Below, piece by piece: positions 1 through 6,451 of a DNA stretch of 25,194 bases. Numbering within the stretch: position 1 is the first letter of the stretch; each line of letters starts with the position of its first letter. Location of the stretch: contig JAQQAK010000238.1 of assembly GCA_028527945.1 (NCBI GenBank), forward strand, positions 1 to 25,194, given 5' to 3'. Origin of the DNA: Spirochaetaceae bacterium. Lineage in GTDB: Bacteria > Spirochaetota > Spirochaetia > UBA9216. Both the position numbers and the translations under genes were made by a program. The notes below the pieces were generated by a model, which was not told the origin of the DNA, ran no database searches, and saw only the letters and a program-made list of their open reading frames with translations.

Positions 1-32
1 GTACTGAATTTGATGATGATATTCCATTTTAA
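1..32 (+). CDS. ssb: Single-stranded DNA-binding protein, C-terminal tip (partial)
   Basis: The frame beginning at base 3 reads T-E-F-D-D-D-I-P-F and stops at TAA 30-32. An acidic run ending D-D-I-P-F is the hallmark C-terminal tip of bacterial and phage SSB proteins; in that family it recruits replication and repair partners. Only the last nine residues lie in the window, so the OB-fold itself is not seen. The gene sits directly upstream of the next phage ORF (12 bases between stop and start), which fits the end of a phage recombination/replication module. The motif is short but very specific. Confidence 0.72.
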   Translation, partial: TEFDDDIPF

Positions 33-43
33 AGGACTGCATA

Positions 44-529
44 ATGAAAATTGATAAGTTTATCTACAAAGGGCAAAAAGTGGATTACGATATTCACTTT
101 AAAATAAATAATAAAATATGTCGTTATGGCTCGAATGAAGATCCAAAGCCTGAATTAAGTAAAAGCATATTTGATTTATCTGAATTAGTAAGTGAGAAAG
201 TTCAATTAACATCTTCAATAATGAAGATATCATTTACTTACAAAGCTGATGATATTTTATTAACTGTTGAATGTAAGGCCGCAACCGTAGACGGTGATTT
301 AATGAAAATTACTTTACCAAAGTTTGGATATAGAAATATTGTTGAAGTTAATATAAAAAATGGTCAGCTTTCAGAGACTAAAAAGCCTATCAGGACAACA
401 ATGGCTGGTATAAATATTATTGATTCATTAACAAACTCTTTAATTGATTATATCCAGAATGGTAACGGTCAACTACAACTTGATTTTCAAAATGATGAAC
501 AACCAAAAATCTTAGAGTTTGTGAGGTGA
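44..529 (+). CDS. Hypothetical early phage protein, 161 aa
   Basis: Starts at ATG 44 behind an AAAGGA Shine-Dalgarno at 31-36 with 7-base spacing. I do not recognise the family. The product is soluble-looking, with no signal peptide or membrane segment. The N-terminal half is rich in Lys/Ile/Asp and the C-terminal part has alternating charged and hydrophobic residues ending in an acidic stretch. It lies between an ssb end and a ribbon-helix-helix gene, so a role in early DNA metabolism (recombination or replication accessory) is an inference from position only. Its stop overlaps the Shine-Dalgarno of the next gene, suggesting co-translation. Confidence 0.75.
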   Translation: MKIDKFIYKGQKVDYDIHFKINNKICRYGSNEDPKPELSKSIFDLSELVSEKVQLTSSIMKISFTYKADDILLTVECKAATVDGDLMKITLPKFGYRNIVEVNIKNGQLSETKKPIRTTMAGINIIDSLTNSLIDYIQNGNGQLQLDFQNDEQPKILEFVR

Positions 530-533
530 TTTT

Positions 534-713
534 ATGGCTGAGTTTAAAGTTTATACTAATGCTGAAGAGGCAAAAGCTATAAGAGCTTACGCCAAGGCAG
601 ACCATAGATCTATATCTAATTCATTTCTTCATGCTTTTGCTGGACAAGTCGCAAGAACAAAGAAAAAGGATAATCATGATAAAATTATCAGTTGGCCTGA
701 TGAAAGCCTCTGA
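534..713 (+). CDS. Small ribbon-helix-helix-like DNA-binding protein, 59 aa
   Basis: ATG 534 follows a GAGGTG Shine-Dalgarno at 523-528, spacing 5. The 59-residue product starts with a short strand-like segment (EFKVYT), then an amphipathic helix with E-E-A-K-A-I-R-A-Y-A, a turn, and a second helix I-S-N-S-F-L-H-A-F-A. That order is typical of Arc/MetJ-type ribbon-helix-helix proteins, which bind DNA as dimers. The family call rests on pattern only. It is close behind the 161-aa gene (4-base gap), and perfect palindromes lie just after its stop, which could be operator sites for it or for the next gene. It could instead be a short accessory protein with no DNA role. Confidence 0.6.
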   Translation: MAEFKVYTNAEEAKAIRAYAKADHRSISNSFLHAFAGQVARTKKKDNHDKIISWPDESL

Positions 714-721
714 AATGGGCT

Positions 722-735
722 TGCGAGTACTCGCA
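722..735. promoter_or_regulatory. Perfect 14-bp palindrome TGCGAGTACTCGCA
   Basis: A perfect inverted repeat with no spacer, 8 bases after the stop of the small ribbon-helix-helix gene and upstream of the replication gene. Ribbon-helix-helix dimers bind such palindromes, so this is a candidate operator. In RNA it could only form a stem with a tiny loop, so a DNA role is more likely. Confidence 0.4.
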
Positions 736-752
736 TAGCTTATTTAAAACAT

Positions 753-778
753 TCCGGGGAGTTTTAAGTATCCCCGGA
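753..778 (+). terminator. Inverted repeat TCCGGGGA / TCCCCGGA, 10-base loop
   Basis: Bases 753-760 and 771-778 are exact complements, giving an 8-bp GC-rich stem. No T-run follows, so it is not a textbook intrinsic terminator. It could be a transcript-end or processing hairpin between the early genes and the replication gene, or a DNA operator half of a pair with the palindrome at 722-735. Confidence 0.35.
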
Positions 779-816
779 TACAAATGCAACATAAATTATT
801 GAAGGAGAATATAACC

Positions 817-1824
817 ATGGCAAGAGGCCGGATGATAAATAAAACAATTACGCGGAGCCGTAAGTTTCAACATCTTGAAGATGATTTTTACCGTCTTCTT
901 TACTGCATGATATTACCTTTTTTAGACCGTGACGGAAAAACAGAAGCAGACCCATTATTGATAAAAGCTGATTGTTTTCCTTTGCGCTCTGATATCGATG
1001 AAAGTAAAATACAGGCAGGGCTTGTGAAATTGGATACAGAAGGACTTATTAAATTATATATGGTAGATGGTGAACAATATTTAAAATGTCTTAACTTTGA
1101 AAAAAATCAAGATGGATTAAGATATGACCGGGAACCTGAAAGCCGCATTCCTGAACCGGTTATTCAAGATGATGAAACTATTCCATCTGATGATATCAAA
1201 CCATCCCCGGATGATAGCCGGAGTAGTGCCGGAAGACCTCCGGCAGAATGTCGGAACGACTCCGGCAAGTTGCCGGTAGAAGAGAAGAGAAGAGAAATTC
1301 AAAAGAAAGAGAATAAAAGAGAATCGCAATGTTCTGCCACTGTTTTGATTTCTGCAACAATCAAGCACTGGAATAGCTTTCAGTGTTTACCGCCTTGCAA
1401 ATATGAAGTACCTAACTTACCTGACATAAGAAATATAATAATTAAGTTTGATACTTTCGGGATTGAAGACATAAAAGAGGCAATTACATATTTATCAAAA
1501 TACTGGGAAGAAATTCCAAAAAAGTTCAGACCGCGAAGTTTTCACAAGTTTATTATAAACTCTCTTGATTCTTGGTTGCCTACGGCTTGCCCTTGGGAAA
1601 GGTTCCAAACAGAAGAGCCAAAAAAAGAAACATATAGTCAGCCTTACAAGCCACCTGTAGATAATAGGCCAGACGCTACACCTGAAGAGGCCTCAGAATG
1701 TTTTGATTATTTTAAAAAGCTTTCAAGGCATTCAAATGATAACGGTATATCTTTTCCTGATATAGCTGAAAAGAAAAAAAAGATTAAAAAGCAAGCTGAA
1801 CAACTTTTACAAGAGGTTGTATGA
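817..1824 (+). CDS. Phage replication-initiation / replisome-organiser-like protein
   Basis: ATG 817 has the good Shine-Dalgarno GAAGGAGAA (801-809); the in-frame ATG at 784 has none, so the 335-aa version is preferred. The N-terminal ~105 residues (M-A-R-G-R-M-I-N-K followed by a helical region with F-Y-R-L-L-Y-C-M-I-L-P-F-L-D-R-D-G) match the winged-helix N-domain of phage replication initiators and DnaD-like replisome organisers that bind the phage origin. A charged, Pro/Ser-rich linker (about residues 110-180, repeated CCGG-containing codons) joins a C-terminal helical domain with F-G-I-E-D-I-K-E-A-I. No helicase or loader gene follows, so host helicase is probably recruited. The stop codon overlaps the methyltransferase remnant at 1821. 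Confidence 0.6.
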   Translation: MARGRMINKTITRSRKFQHLEDDFYRLLYCMILPFLDRDGKTEADPLLIKADCFPLRSDIDESKIQAGLVKLDTEGLIKLYMVDGEQYLKCLNFEKNQDGLRYDREPESRIPEPVIQDDETIPSDDIKPSPDDSRSSAGRPPAECRNDSGKLPVEEKRREIQKKENKRESQCSATVLISATIKHWNSFQCLPPCKYEVPNLPDIRNIIIKFDTFGIEDIKEAITYLSKYWEEIPKKFRPRSFHKFIINSLDSWLPTACPWERFQTEEPKKETYSQPYKPPVDNRPDATPEEASECFDYFKKLSRHSNDNGISFPDIAEKKKKIKKQAEQLLQEVV

Positions 1825-1922
1825 ATGAGCTGGCTTTATTTGCAAGAGCAGGAGGTGAAATCTTGGGTAGACTAATAAAATACAAAAAGTTTAAAAAACT
1901 TGATTATTATAGTAATAAATAA
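1821..1922 (+). pseudogene. Truncated cytosine-5 DNA methyltransferase N-terminus
   Basis: A 33-codon ORF starts at ATG 1821, overlapping the stop of the replication gene, with AGAGG at 1811-1815 as ribosome site. It begins M-N-E-L-A-L-F-A-R-A-G-G-E-I-L-G. Phage cytosine-5 methyltransferases typically begin with N-E-L-(A/S)-L-F-(A/S)-G-A-G-G-G, which is motif I, the S-adenosylmethionine site. Here the glycines expected at three positions read Arg, Glu and Arg, and the frame runs into a Lys/Tyr-rich stretch and a stop with no further methylase motifs. I read it as the stump of a lost methyltransferase gene. It could instead be a chance short ORF, but the start position, ribosome site and eight-residue match argue against that. 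Confidence 0.55.
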
Positions 1923-1960
1923 TTGAAAACATATTCTGTAGTTTGCAGATAAAAATAAAA

Positions 1961-2065
1961 CGGCAGTCCGAGGAAAAGGAGTCCTCGAACAGGTGCTACT
2001 ATCACCTACGGATACCCGCTACCGTTAATCATTCTATGAATATGATGTTCGGCGGGTTTCGGTAG
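1961..2065 (+). ncRNA. Structured RNA, C4-antisense-RNA-like, upstream of dam
   Basis: The segment folds well by eye. An outer stem pairs 1961-1966 (CGGCAG) with 2019-2024 (CTACCG), one mismatch. It encloses hairpin 1 (CGAGGA 1969-1974 with TCCTCG 1982-1987) and hairpin 2 (AGGTG 1991-1995 with CACCT 2003-2007), a three-way junction. The 3' part then holds two perfect complements to the junction's end: CCCGC 2015-2019 with GCGGG 2052-2056, and CTACCG 2019-2024 with CGGTAG 2060-2065. So the junction element carries antisense segments to a site 46-60 bases before the dam start. This layout (processed three-stem RNA with downstream complementary targets in the same transcript) is that known for phage C4 antisense RNAs, which silence a downstream gene. 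Family membership is from memory of the architecture. Confidence 0.5.
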
Positions 2066-2110
2066 TTCATTAACAGGATGCTGAGAGAAAAGAGGAAATA
2101 TTACAACATA

Positions 2111-2911
2111 ATGAAAACACCATTGACTTACTACGGCGGAAAACAACAGCTTGCATCTTTGATTATTTCACTTATTCCGGAGCATAGACTCTATTGTGAA
2201 CCCTTTGTTGGAGGAGGTGCAGTATTTTTCAAGAAAGCTCCTTCACCGGTTGAAGTAGTAAACGATATCAACAGCGAGTTGGTGAACTTCTATGAGGTTG
2301 TGAAGAATGATTTTGTATCTCTTGAAAAAGAAATAAGAATAACTTTACACAGCCGAGATCAGCATAGAAAAGCCACTGTGATATACAACAATCCTGATAT
2401 GTTCGACAAGGTTAAGCGTGCCTGGGCTTTATGGGTAATGGCTAATGAGTCGTATTCCGGAAAGCTTGACGGTACATTCGGATATGATCGCAAAGGTCAG
2501 ACATCAAAAACTATTATGAACAAGCGTGATGGGTTCACAATGGAATACGCGGAAAGGCTTCAGAATGTACAAATAGAGTGTACAGGGGCATTAAGGATTA
2601 TCAGGAGTTATGACGCTCTGGATTCATTCTTTTATCTTGATCCGCCATATTTCAATTCAGATATGGGGCATTATGACGGTTACACGAAGGAGGACTTTAT
2701 TGAACTGCTTGAATCCCTTGCGCAGATTAAGGGGAAATTTCTTCTCAGCTCATACCCCTCAGACATACTTAATGACTACAGAGAAAAGAACAACTGGACA
2801 CAGATAGGAAAGATTATGAGTCTCGCTGTATCTCACCCTTTGACGGGTAAGAAGAGACAAAAGAGAGAGCTGCTTACAGCGAACTACCACATAGAGGAGC
2901 AAGAGAGATGA
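2111..2911 (+). CDS. dam: DNA adenine-N6 methyltransferase, Dam/D12 class
   Basis: Transfers a methyl group from S-adenosylmethionine to adenine N6 in DNA. From ATG 2111 the product is 266 aa and starts M-K-T-P-L-T-Y-Y-G-G-K, the usual D12-class N-terminus; an upstream in-frame ATG at 2078 adds 11 residues without a good ribosome site. Motif I is P-F-V-G-G-G-A-V-F-F (residues 31-40) and the catalytic motif IV is D-P-P-Y (177-180). Length is normal for the class. Phages use such enzymes to resist host restriction or to mark their DNA. An AGAGG lies at 2091-2095, rather far (15 bases) from the start, so translation may depend on the leader; the structured RNA upstream suggests antisense control. 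It follows a dead cytosine methyltransferase stump, as if one modification gene replaced another. Confidence 0.92.
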   Translation: MKTPLTYYGGKQQLASLIISLIPEHRLYCEPFVGGGAVFFKKAPSPVEVVNDINSELVNFYEVVKNDFVSLEKEIRITLHSRDQHRKATVIYNNPDMFDKVKRAWALWVMANESYSGKLDGTFGYDRKGQTSKTIMNKRDGFTMEYAERLQNVQIECTGALRIIRSYDALDSFFYLDPPYFNSDMGHYDGYTKEDFIELLESLAQIKGKFLLSSYPSDILNDYREKNNWTQIGKIMSLAVSHPLTGKKRQKRELLTANYHIEEQER

Positions 2912-3068
2912 AACACGCTGAGCCGATACCAACAGTCCTTCATTATTGCCAGATATGCGGACGTGAAACAGATTGCGAGAAGATACGCTGGAAGGCAAGA
3001 CATATTATCACTGTATGGAGTGTTTAATGAATGCTGATGCGGCACTAAATGATACACCTGCATCATAA
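2908..3068 (+). pseudogene. Frameshifted small zinc-ribbon protein
   Basis: ATG 2908 overlaps the dam stop (ATGA). The first frame reads H-Y-C-Q-I-C-G-R-E-T-D-C and ends after 39 codons at TAA 3025-3027. In the -1 frame, from about 2971 on, the sequence reads E-D-T-L-E-G-K-T-Y-Y-H-C-M-E-C-L and stops at 3066-3068. Joined, they give a C-x2-C ... C-x2-C zinc ribbon of about 53 residues, a common small phage protein type. So the gene seems broken by a one-base deletion near 2965-2975. There is no classic slippery heptamer there, so programmed frameshifting is less likely than mutation or a sequencing error. The short first-frame product alone would lack the second metal-binding pair. Confidence 0.5.
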
Positions 3069-3083
3069 TGACACAAAGGTACT

Positions 3084-3153
3084 GTGACAGGGGGTGGGGG
3101 GCTGATGGGTATAGTCTGACAGCGTTAAAGTCTCCGCCTGAGTCAAATTTTTT
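3084..3153. other. G-rich intergenic stretch, candidate packaging (cos) region
   Basis: Non-coding gap just before the small terminase gene. It contains runs of five G (3090-3094), six G (3096-3101) and three G (3107-3109) separated by 1 and 5 bases, and later an eight-T run next to the terminase ribosome site. In lambda-like phages with GpA-family terminases, cos lies immediately upstream of the small terminase gene, and the cut overhang is often G-rich. That is the basis of this guess; no cut site can be seen directly. Confidence 0.3.
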
Positions 3154-3174
3154 TTGGAGGGTGCACGCACGCAC

Positions 3175-3702
3175 ATGATAGAACTGAATAGAAAACAAAT
3201 AGCACAACTTAGGGGATGTTCACCTTCGACGGTTTCCAGGGCGAAACTTGAGAAGACAGGGGGCGGTGGATACGACCTAAAGAATCCTGAAGTCTGGGCT
3301 TACGTCACAGAGCCAGTTATTGATGAAGCCATAGCCGAATACAAAAAGTATGCTATGGAAGGGTATGAGGATCAAAGTCTTGAAGGCCTCGAAGCCGAGG
3401 AACGAAAAGCCAATATCGCACTTAAAAGAAAAAGAGAACGAGATCTTGATCTGAAATTTGCCCGTGAAAAAAAGGATCTCATACCTTCGAGCCTTATGTC
3501 TATCTGGATAGGCTACTTTGCCACGGGTATTCGTAATAATTTTTTAACGATAGCTATCAGGGTCGCGAGAAATAATAAACCGCTTAGAGATAAGATTGAA
3601 AAAGAGATCTCCAAAGCGATAAACAAGACTCTCGATACTGCAGAGAAAGAGCTTGAAAAACATTCTGAGGAGATCGCCAAGGCGATGAGGACTGATGATT
3701 AA
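3175..3702 (+). CDS. Terminase small subunit (DNA packaging, DNA-binding)
   Basis: Recognises the packaging site and loads the large terminase. I prefer ATG 3175, with GGAGGGTG at 3156-3163 upstream, over an in-frame TTG at 3154. The N-terminus has a helix-turn-helix (N-R-K-Q-I-A-Q-L-R-G-C-S-P-S-T-V-S-R-A), as in lambda Nu1, then a Gly-rich loop and a long highly charged helical region (E-E-R-K-A-N-I-A-L-K-R-K-R-E-R-D) typical of the Nu1/terminase small subunit assembly domain. The C-terminal part ends in an amphipathic acidic/basic helix, probably the contact with the large subunit. The product is 175 aa, close to lambda Nu1 (181). Its end overlaps the large terminase start by 8 bases. Confidence 0.78.
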   Translation: MIELNRKQIAQLRGCSPSTVSRAKLEKTGGGGYDLKNPEVWAYVTEPVIDEAIAEYKKYAMEGYEDQSLEGLEAEERKANIALKRKRERDLDLKFAREKKDLIPSSLMSIWIGYFATGIRNNFLTIAIRVARNNKPLRDKIEKEISKAINKTLDTAEKELEKHSEEIAKAMRTDD

Positions 3703-5662
3703 AGCATTACTTGACGCACAAGACATAAAACTCACCGCTAATGAGATACTCTCCAAGACCCGTGAAATAATTCCGACTGAAATAAATAGAACCCTTCTTA
3801 CAGACTGGGCCGAAGAAAACAGAACTCTTAAAGAAGGTAAATATCAAGGACCGTATAGTTATGACCTTGCACCCTACCTCCGTGAAATAGCTGATAACCT
3901 AAGCGCAGCTTCTGAAGTGTCAGAAACCGCCGTTAAGAAAGCGACCCGAATGGGCGCAACCGTCGGTCTTCATGAAAACTGGATAGGATACACCATCGAC
4001 GAAGATCCTTCGGAAATGGCTTACATTACCTCAAGTGATGATCTGGCCGGTGCTCAAATGGATCTCCGTGTTAATAGTCTGATTAACTCATCGGGTATCG
4101 CTGATAAAATTGGAAATGTCGAGAAGCGAAAAGGTGAAAAAACCTCCGGAGATAAAGTAACACAGAAGGCTTTTCCCGGTGGTTACCTGATGGCCGGAGG
4201 GCCGAAGGCTCCGTTTATCAAACGGCAGTTCGGATTCAAAAAGATTGCTACTGATGAGGTTGATGAGTTTCCGGACGATATAGACAAAAACGGTGATCCT
4301 ATTGGCCTAATCCGAGGCCGTGTGAAAGGTTACGGCGATGATTATAAAATACTCTGGGCTTCCTCTCCCAAGCTGAAACATAATTCAAAAATTAACCGGC
4401 TCTACAAAGAGGGAGATCAACGGAAATACTATGTTCCCTGTAAACATTGCGGACATAAGCAACCTATGAAATGGGGGAAGAAAGGGGAACGAGGTGGATT
4501 AAAGTTCGAGCATGACGAAGACAATCGACTTATTTATAGAAATGGAAAACCTGCTGTCTGGTATGAGTGTGAAAACTGTGGGGGGCATTGGGTAGAGGAA
4601 GATAAAGAGTTATTTCTGAGTGACAAGACTATGGGCGGTTTCGCTGCTGAAAATGGTAAAACCGTTTATGCAGAATGGAGGCCTACGGCGGTACCTCGCC
4701 GTAAAAATATGCGGAGTTATTTTCTCCCTGGATTTTATTCACTCATGAGTACCTGGGAGACCGCGGTTCTTGAATTTCTGGAATTAAAAAGTAATGGGTT
4801 TCCAAGGGCTGAGTTTCAAGTATGGGTGAATTGTTTTCTCGCTGAAACTTTTGAAGACTCCGGCGAAAAACCAAAAATTGAAACATTGCTCACTCAAGAG
4901 CGAACATATCATAAAGGTTCACTACCGCTTAATGACAAACCGTTATTCGTAACACTTGGAGCAGATGTTCAGGACGATCGAATAGAATGTGAAATTGTTG
5001 CATGGGGTCGGGATAAAGAATCATGGTCTATTGATTACAAGATTATTCCAGGCAATACAGGAGACACTGAAGATGCTTGCTGGAATGCCCTACGATCAAT
5101 TATTACGAGTAAGTATTGTGGGATGCAGCCGGTCTTAACGGGCATTGACGCAGGACACAAAACCGATATTGTTTATGAGTTTTGCGACCGCTTTGAATCT
5201 GGCGTTCATCCTGTTATGGGTTCCGATAAGGTACGCAAATCCTGTGAGTATATAAAAACTTTTGCTGTACAATCACATACGACACCGCGAATTGACATTA
5301 ATACAGATCTTTTAAAACAAGAGATTTACCGTTATCTCAGTAAAGGACAATTTGAGTCAGGGAAATTCCCTCATGGTTATTGTCATTTTCCTGTTGAATA
5401 TGAGCGTAAATATTTCAACATGCTCACTGCCGAGGAGAGGATAACCGTAAGAGACCAATACGGCCATATTAATTACAAATGGGATGCAGGGAAACGTCGA
5501 AACGAAGCCCTTGATTGTCGAGTCTATGCCCTTGCTATGGTCTATGCCTATTATCAAGCCTCCGATGAAAATCTACGTTATACCGGACAGCTTGAAGAAA
5601 CAGAGCCATTCACATGGTCTGATTTTTGGGACTATTTAGAACATGAAGAGTTAAGCGCATAA
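3695..5662 (+). CDS. Terminase large subunit, lambda GpA family
   Basis: The packaging motor: an ATPase that pumps DNA into the prohead and a nuclease that cuts concatemers. The 655-aa product has a Walker A-like K-A-T-R-M-G-A-T (about residues 82-89) and a Walker B-like I-A-T-D-E-V-D-E (184-191), both in the form usual for the GpA family. A four-cysteine zinc-binding pair, C-K-H-C at 249-252 and C-E-N-C at 292-295, lies between the ATPase and the nuclease. The C-terminal nuclease shows L-G-A-D-V-Q-D-D (421-428), G-I-D-A-G-H (483-488) and a late N-E-A-L-D-C motif, giving the acidic residues for metal binding. Length agrees with lambda gpA (641). GpA-type terminases usually act with cos sites. 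Confidence 0.93.
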   Translation: MIKALLDAQDIKLTANEILSKTREIIPTEINRTLLTDWAEENRTLKEGKYQGPYSYDLAPYLREIADNLSAASEVSETAVKKATRMGATVGLHENWIGYTIDEDPSEMAYITSSDDLAGAQMDLRVNSLINSSGIADKIGNVEKRKGEKTSGDKVTQKAFPGGYLMAGGPKAPFIKRQFGFKKIATDEVDEFPDDIDKNGDPIGLIRGRVKGYGDDYKILWASSPKLKHNSKINRLYKEGDQRKYYVPCKHCGHKQPMKWGKKGERGGLKFEHDEDNRLIYRNGKPAVWYECENCGGHWVEEDKELFLSDKTMGGFAAENGKTVYAEWRPTAVPRRKNMRSYFLPGFYSLMSTWETAVLEFLELKSNGFPRAEFQVWVNCFLAETFEDSGEKPKIETLLTQERTYHKGSLPLNDKPLFVTLGADVQDDRIECEIVAWGRDKESWSIDYKIIPGNTGDTEDACWNALRSIITSKYCGMQPVLTGIDAGHKTDIVYEFCDRFESGVHPVMGSDKVRKSCEYIKTFAVQSHTTPRIDINTDLLKQEIYRYLSKGQFESGKFPHGYCHFPVEYERKYFNMLTAEERITVRDQYGHINYKWDAGKRRNEALDCRVYALAMVYAYYQASDENLRYTGQLEETEPFTWSDFWDYLEHEELSA

Positions 5663-5908
5663 ATGACAGAATTGCAGAAATTAGTTTTACGTGATGTATT
5701 TCGCCAAGCAGGACTTGATGAGCGAAAAATCGAGGACATCTTTTTATTGCTTAGATTTAAACCGGAGAAAGTTCAACTAGCTTTTTATTATATCTCTACA
5801 GGAGCAACCCAGAAGGCAGCCGGGGACGAAATTGGAGTAACTCAACAACAAATAGGAAAATATTTAAAGAAATGTAACGATATAAAAGAATATTTAAAAA
5901 GTGCATAA
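5663..5908 (+). CDS. Small helix-turn-helix protein, 81 aa
   Basis: ATG 5663 follows the terminase stop directly. The C-terminal half reads G-A-T-Q-K-A-A-G-D-E-I-G-V-T-Q-Q-Q-I-G-K-Y, a clear helix-turn-helix of the sigma region 4/LuxR kind. The N-terminal half is helical with L-R-D-V-F-R-Q-A-G-L-D-E. A DNA-binding gene placed between terminase and portal is not part of the lambda or Mu order, so it may be a late-gene regulator or an accessory terminase factor. The next gene looks weakly like sigma region 2 (see findings). Exact role unknown. Confidence 0.65.
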   Translation: MTELQKLVLRDVFRQAGLDERKIEDIFLLLRFKPEKVQLAFYYISTGATQKAAGDEIGVTQQQIGKYLKKCNDIKEYLKSA

Positions 5909-5970
5909 AAAAATACAACTACTTAGTTTTGAATTCGCCCTTTTTGCGTCTTAGTAAGTGAGGGTATTTA

Positions 5971-6186
5971 ATGTTGATTGAAAAGCTTTATTTAGATGAA
6001 TCGTTTGATGAAATTCTTCTTAACTTTGCGAGAAGAGATTTTTTATCTTTCGACGATTTTAAACAAGAAGTTTTTACCTATCTTTTAGAAAATCCCTCCG
6101 GTGATTTTAAAAAAACAGCTGACAAAATCGCAAAGAGAATGTCAAGAAAAAATGCCAAAGAAAAAGCTGTGTCATTCACAAGGTAA
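5971..6186 (+). CDS. Small hypothetical protein, weakly sigma-region-2-like, 71 aa
   Basis: ATG 5971 with GTGAGGGT at 5958-5965, spacing about 6. The product is helical and ends in a basic segment. The stretch F-D-D-F-K-Q-E-V-F-T-Y-L-L-E-N resembles the core-binding helix of ECF sigma region 2 (pattern D-x-x-Q-E-x-F-x-x-x-L-L), and the following D-K-I-A-K-R-M-S-R-K-N-A-K resembles the next helix of that region, but the aromatic residues used for promoter melting are not obvious. This is a weak, by-eye likeness. A 62-base gap separates it from the helix-turn-helix gene before it, with no clear terminator. Confidence 0.5.
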   Translation: MLIEKLYLDESFDEILLNFARRDFLSFDDFKQEVFTYLLENPSGDFKKTADKIAKRMSRKNAKEKAVSFTR

Positions 6187-6220
6187 ATTATTTTTTTATT
6201 GACAAAAACAGGGGGAGTTT

Positions 6221-6451
6221 TTGGCATATTTTAAAGCTGAAGATATAAAATCAAAAATTACAGCAATTGAAAATGCAATTGATACAGTTTTGACTGGAGG
6301 AAAATCCTACCGTCTTAACGATGGTCAGGGAGATATTCAGGTAACAAGAGAATCCCTTTCCAGTCTCCAAAGCGCTCTTGATTATTGGATAGAAAAATAT
6401 AACGAACTCGATACATCGGCAGACATTGTTTCAATCAGGAGCTATCGTTGA
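6221..6451 (+). CDS. Head completion / head-tail joining protein, gpW-like
   Basis: Seals the portal after packaging in lambda-like phages. The start is TTG 6221, next to a strong AGGGGGAG at 6210-6217 (short spacing, 3 bases); no ATG is available in this frame near the ribosome site. The 76-aa product fits the gpW pattern: an N-terminal helix (I-E-N-A-I-D-T-V-L-T-G-G), the small beta hairpin containing S-Y-R-L-N-D-G-Q-G-D-I-Q-V-T, and a second helix S-L-S-S-L-Q-S-A-L-D-Y-W. Lambda gpW is 68 aa. Position just before the portal gene matches the lambda order (terminase, W, B). The 3' end overlaps the portal start as TTGA. Confidence 0.72.
   Translation: MAYFKAEDIKSKITAIENAIDTVLTGGKSYRLNDGQGDIQVTRESLSSLQSALDYWIEKYNELDTSADIVSIRSYR

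Noticed and set aside
784..816. Upstream ATG (784) as the start of the replication gene
   Set aside because: No ribosome site before it, while GAAGGAGAA precedes ATG 817.
2078..2110. Upstream ATG (2078) as the start of dam
   Set aside because: The extra 11 residues are not part of the usual D12-class N-terminus; M-K-T-P-L-T-Y-Y-G-G-K is the usual start.
6187..6220. TTGACA at about 6199 as a -35 promoter element
   Set aside because: No -10 element at the right spacing before the next gene; the run is short and coincidental in an AT-rich gap.
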